Source: Gnetum montanum (lineage: Eukaryota; Streptophyta; Gnetopsida; Gnetales; Gnetaceae). Taken from it: a stretch of 64,000 nt of DNA. Within the stretch, counting starts at the first letter, position 1. Each line of letters starts with the position of its first letter. Shown one piece after another: positions 60,601 to 64,000 of this stretch. Both the position numbers and the translations under genes were made by a program. The notes below the pieces were generated by a model. That model was not told the origin of the DNA and searched no databases. It saw only the letters and a program-made list of their open reading frames with translations. The DNA is taken from assembly GCA_015680685.1 (NCBI GenBank), contig MNCI01012718.1, positions 273,615 to 337,614 on the forward strand. The letters run 5' to 3'.

Positions 60601-61240
60601 CTCGGCGTAATCAACAGCTCGAATAAAGCCGGCCTGATAAAGTTTGGTGATCTCATTACGAACTACCAATGCCACTTCGGGTTTAACCTTGCGTGCCTTT
60701 TGTTTTACTGGTCTCAATTTTGGGTCAAGGATAATGTTGTGCTGGACAATTCGGGGATCTAGTCCAGGCATGTCCGTATAAGACCAAGTGAATCCTTTCA
60801 TATTTTCCCTAAGCATGTCCTCAATGTTTTTGGCTAGGTGCGGTTTTAGTAATGTGCTTAATTTTAGTATTTTAATTTCCCCATCGGGCATGGTTATGGA
60901 GGTTTCGGTCAACGGGTCTTCGGTGATATTTTCGGCTTCTATGTCGAGGGATTTTGTCATGCCTTTGTAGTTGTCTATTGTTTGCTGTGTTGAGGCGATG
61001 ACTGCGTCGTCCATTGCTAAACTTAAGTGGATGAGGTTTATGTTTGTGTCCCTTGCAATTTTGCCGTATGGTCCATCGATAATTAATGGTTCGGTTAAGT
61101 GCTGGCAATCCATCAAGCTTGCTCTTGCCAATAAACAGAGAGCTGAATGAGCTAATGGGTATCGTTCTATGTTCTTTGGTAATTTTAGATTATGTGTACA
61201 ATATGATGGTGGATTATCGTCACACCAGGACGCATGGCAG
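57642..61240 (-). pseudogene. Pol of H2: RT, RNase H, archaeal-type RNase H, integrase
   Basis: The RT leader (61240-60535) reads WSYTDMPGLDPRIVQHNI, YQAGFIRAVDYAEWVSNMV and VPKKNESICLCIDF. A single TGA at about 60533 (likely former CGA) separates it from DLNVATIKDDFPLPSID and FMDDFSGYNQI. The active site reads YVDNIVVKS, so the second catalytic Asp of YVDD is lost. RNase H is open to 59641. A 5-bp deletion at about 59420 relative to H1 shifts frame before the archaeal-type RNase H. Integrase (58688-57855): RLGYYWPHMEYD, CITCQKD, WGLDLIGP (intact D), ITDNGP then a stop, NGQAEATNK; ends NPTNHLFLKPFYI before TGA 57642-57644. Confidence 0.9.
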
Positions 61241-61400
61241 TTTAAGGCCATACCGGGCCATGGGTGGCAATTTAATGCCTTACCAGGCCACATGTAATCT
61301 ACAGATGGCAGTTTAAGGGCCATACTGGGCCGCATGTAATCTGTAGATGGTAGTTTAAGGCCATACCGGGCCATCACGGCAGTTTAAGGCCATACCGGGC
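61220..61400. repeat. Minisatellite before RT (H2)
   Basis: Units of about 25-45 bp: 'ggcagtttaaggccataccgggcca' and variants, six or so copies. The reverse complement carries the TTAAACTGCCA core also seen in element I. The frame stays open through it on the minus strand, giving a repeated MALKLPS-like peptide. Confidence 0.8.
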
Positions 61401-61429
61401 CGTGGCGGTTTACGCTAGAATGTTCGGCG

Positions 61430-62460
61430 TAAACGTCTAAAATGGGGTTCATAGGGGAACTGGGATGTAGTAATTTCTATTTTTTTATTATTTTTGAGAA
61501 AATTTTCAACGAAAAATGAGTAAAAAAGGCAAAAAGTAGCAAACTGGGAGGTGGCAGCGTAAGCGGTAGCATCAGCGATGGCGGAGCGCTATAAAAAGGG
61601 GGGGGGAAGCTTCATTTGTTACATTGCATTCTAAGCGTAAGCAACTGAGCGAGCGTAAGCGTAAACTGCAAAACCTAGCATAAGCGTAAACCCAAACTCC
61701 AGCATAGACGCCGATCGATTAAACCCCAGCGTAGACGCCAACTAAACCCCAGCGTAGACGCCGAGCGTAAAAGGTCGAGCGTAGGCGTACAGAGTTTCAA
61801 CGCTCAGCGTAAGCTGTCAATCCCAGCATAGATGCTGAGATGGGCAGAGGCAAGGAGGTGGAAGGGCAGGGGAGGAAGAGTCCTGACTTGACCTTCGCAG
61901 AAGAGAGCGAAGCCATGCTGCAGTGCCTGCCCCGGCCAAGGATTACTTCATGGCCTGGATCATCACACAGATAGGCTCTGACTCTGCCTCTATTAGTTAT
62001 TTTTGCTTATGCATGTTTCGTAGCATAGACAGTCTCGTGGAGGGTTTCGGCATATATGCCGAGCGTAAAGTTTAGTGTAGAGACTTCGGTGTATACGCCG
62101 AGCGTAAATTCGCAGCATAAGGTCGGGTTAGCGTAGACTGTCATGACGTAAATGTGTTTTCAGTGCACAGCGTAATCACTTTTCTTGCACGAAGCATAGA
62201 TGGTTGTATCAGCGTATACGCTGAAGACTGTACGGCGTAATAAGTGTTCTATGCACGAAATTCTGTTTTGTCAGCGTAAGCCTTATGTTTCATCAGCGTA
62301 GATGATCTACGTTGTGACGGCGTATACGCTGAGGGTTCCTTCAACGTATACGCTGAGCGTACACAGTTTGTCTTTTCAAGTATGATACAGCGTAGACTTG
62401 TTTTTCATGTTTCTGGCGTAAATTGTTTGTTCAGTGTCTGGCGTAGACTATTTACGCTGG
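61430..62460 (+). other. Antisense-facing promoter-like region next to H2 RT end
   Basis: TATA at 61590-61597, followed by about 850 bp with roughly two dozen GCGTA words, including perfect GCGTATACGC at 62212-62221 and 62320-62329. A 44-codon open frame (61840-61974) starts MGRGKEVEGQGRKSPDLTFA. Either this is the start of the antisense unit seen in element I, or a different plus-oriented LTR. LTR G cuts it at 62461. Confidence 0.45.
61590..61597 (+). promoter_or_regulatory. TATA box facing away from H2 pol
   Basis: TATAAAAA in the context GCGCTATAAAAAGGGGGG. It is the positional counterpart of the antisense TATA at 44427-44434 in element I. Confidence 0.5.
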
Positions 62461-63468
62461 TGATGAGTGGTGAGGTACCCCTACACTCCACCATACGAAT
62501 ACGAGCGTACACGCGCGATCCGGTCGAACTCCGCAGACTAAATGCCTTAACGCCACAAGAAACCCTTGAGGTTAATCGTTCGTTGTCTTCCCAGGCTTGC
62601 TTGTAAGTGTCACGGTGTATGGTTAAGAAAGTCTGAGGTATGTGATTTTTTTGGTATTTTCGGCTTGTCTTCTATGCTACCAGGAGAAAGGGTTGAGAAA
62701 CTAAGCTAACTCTAACTAAAGATCTAAGTCTAAATTAACTAGTGTCTGCATCCGTTCCCACTTACCGGACACACCCTGAACTATGCCACTGCGGCTTACC
62801 AAATGCTAATCGTTACTGGGATCGCCACACGTAACGCAAGTTCTCGAAGTGGTCGTACTGAGGCACCTATTTAGCCTACGTGTGATAAGCAGCCGATTCC
62901 TTAGCCAGCCGTACACACCCGTGGGTGCTCGTAACTAAGTCGTACTTATCACACGTTCTAGCCTAGCAATGAGCAGCCGATTCCTCAACTAGCCGTACAC
63001 ATCGAACTACCACTGGGATTACCAAGCGCAGAATCCTGGAATACGCTACTAGGTTACCAAGCAGCCAATGCTCGTAATTGAGTCGTACTCATACATTGCG
63101 TCAAGCAGCCGATTCCTTGACTAGCCGTACACGTCCGTAGCCGCTCGTAATCAAGTCGTACTTGAACGCACTAGGAAAGCAGTAAATAAAGCAATAAATG
63201 AAACCACGTGCTGCAAGGTTTATCCAATCAAGTTCGTCTTTATTGCCGTACACAACTTGGGTTCAGGTTACAAGCTGCTCGAATAAAGAGCCGTTCACTC
63301 TAGGACTCCTACTGCGGGCACATGGGGAAAAATTCTAACTCTGGAGTGATCAATCTACCAGAGCTTCGCTACACTAGCTAGGATTGGGAAATGAAGGGAG
63401 TACCGCCTCTTATTTATAGAAATGGCAGCGGGACGCGATATCGCGGCCCAGCAAATCACGTCTCATCA
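62461..63468 (-). repeat. LTR G (1,008 bp), 3' LTR of an Athila-family element
   Basis: Ends TGATGAG (62461) and CTCATCA (63462-63468), a perfect 7-bp inverted pair. The minus-strand TATA box CTATAAATAAG lies at about 63409-63420, only about 50 bp from the U3 start. The shared LTR island lies at about 62748-62840. CpG-rich, so the youngest member of this family in the window. The PPT at 63469-63481 shows it is the 3' LTR of an element extending beyond 64000. Confidence 0.85.
62885..63175. repeat. Internal tandem triplication in LTR G
   Basis: GCAGCCGATTCC followed by 'gccgtacac' starts at 62889, 62973 and 63105, with a partial copy GCAGCCAATGCTCG at 63061. Units vary from about 85 to 130 bp and alternate with 'gctcgtaa-aagtcgtact'. 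Confidence 0.75.
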
Positions 63469-63481
63469 TACCCCCATGACT
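63469..63481 (-). promoter_or_regulatory. Polypurine tract of the element with LTR G
   Basis: The minus strand reads AGTCATGGGGGTA, identical to the element B site at 12123-12135, directly before LTR start TGATGAG. Confidence 0.75.
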
Positions 63482-64000
63482 GAATGAAAACTCGTCCTCG
63501 AGTTCCTTACAATGATATCAGGTAGGTATGGGATTATTAGAGGAAACAGAACTAATGGGATGACATGTGAACGGTCCTTATTACAAGACTTGACAAAACT
63601 GGTGTTCATGACAACAAGGGTGAATACCTTATTACAATGACATCAGGCCACAGTTGGCAGCTGAGAGAAAAGAGGAGAGAGAAGAGAGAAGAGTCTTGTT
63701 GCTGCCAACGCCTAGATTGCGCCTTTTGTTGTCCATCCGTAAGCGCATTATCAATTCTGCTCCTTGCATTGCGACTTCAATGCTGCTCCACTCCAAGTGT
63801 TTGCTCCAGATCCATTCCGTTGTTGTATGATTGTCATCTGCACACACAACACCATCATATATTAGCAAGGGTAATTGAATCATTAAGTAAAGCATACCTT
63901 GCTTCGGTTCAAGTTCATTGGCTAAGTTGTGGTATGGCCGATATGGATCTGGGAAAATGTAGATGATGACTACCGAAGGTATAGGGGTTAGGAAGAAAAA
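63482..64000 (-). other. 3' internal end of the LTR G element
   Basis: The first 60 bases match 12136-12195 of element B ('tgaaaactc-tc-ttagtt-cttaca' and 'ggtatgggattatt'). Beyond that, a purine-rich GAGA tract (63661-63695) and no recognised domain. An 87-codon minus-strand frame at 63632-63895 has no family match. Confidence 0.5.

Larger units (their letters stand above)
54994..62460 (-). mobile_element. Element H2: Tat-lineage copy, nested against H1
   Basis: LTR end TGTACTGTCTG at 54994, U3 palindrome array, minisatellite, pol (57642-61240), pre-RT minisatellite (61220-61400) and an antisense-facing promoter-like region up to 62460, where LTR G starts. Protease, gag and 5' LTR are not in the window. 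The join to H1 RT predicts that the missing RT part of H1 lies beyond the other end of H2. Confidence 0.7.

Noticed and set aside
61430-62460. A 5' LTR of H2
   Set aside because: Its TATA box faces plus while H2 is minus, and it does not match the H2 LTR at 54994; it is listed instead as an antisense-facing region with an alternative LTR reading.
1-64000. Bacterial-type operons, CRISPR arrays, tRNA or rRNA genes
   Set aside because: None seen; repeats are LTRs and minisatellites, and the introns and LTR promoters are of plant type.

Overview
The window is repeat-dense plant nuclear DNA. It shows Ty3/gypsy retrotransposons of the plant-specific Athila and Tat lineages, a chromovirus fragment, plant-type TATA boxes in the LTRs and short GT-AG introns. 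I see no rRNA, tRNA, CRISPR or bacterial-type genes and no intact host gene. Old elements are AT-rich and have lost most CpG, while the right-hand 14 kb is CpG-rich and younger. The size of the elements and the dominance of Athila/Tat fit a large-genome plant, possibly a gymnosperm. That last step is a weak inference.

Layout. 1-7005: an Athila-like element on the minus strand (element A) with a tRNA-Asp type primer-binding site, gag and a downstream coiled-coil ORF, but no protease, RT, RNase H or integrase. 7010-9050: a truncated chromovirus (C; gag, protease, start of RT; minus). 9051-11246: low-information DNA, a possible SINE and a decayed plus-strand reading region. 11247-25842: a long minus-strand Athila element (B) with 3' LTR, PPT, downstream coiled-coil ORF, integrase, RNase H, RT, protease and gag. 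Its 5' end is scrambled by a second gag piece and another LTR (D) next to its own 5' LTR (E). 25843-32606: decayed exon-like DNA, a small chromovirus-type LTR with an initiator-Met PBS (M), a directly duplicated AT-rich block, and a copia-like LTR (L). 32607-33450: a plus-strand LTR (F) of the same family as A, B, D, E and G.

33453-49716: a plus-strand Tat-lineage element (I) with gag, protease, then about 5.9 kb before RT, RNase H, a second (archaeal-type) RNase H and integrase. The 5.9 kb block is bracketed by minisatellites and carries an antisense reading region with five GT-AG introns. One exon resembles an FCP1/NIF-type HAD phosphatase domain. 49717-61400: two related minus-strand Tat copies, H1 and H2. 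H2's LTR abuts the RT of H1, so H2 probably inserted into H1. 61430-62460: next to H2's RT end lies an antisense-facing TATA region at the same relative place as in I. 62461-64000: a 3' LTR (G) and the end of an Athila-family element whose body lies beyond the window.

How the parts work together. In intact form, gag builds the particle, protease cuts the polyprotein, RT/RNase H copies RNA to DNA, and integrase inserts it. Every coding region here carries stops or frameshifts, so no element looks autonomous. The most unusual material is the antisense intron-bearing gene inside element I, the palindromic arrays built from the half-site AGCGTA in the Tat control regions, and the pol-less Athila derivative.
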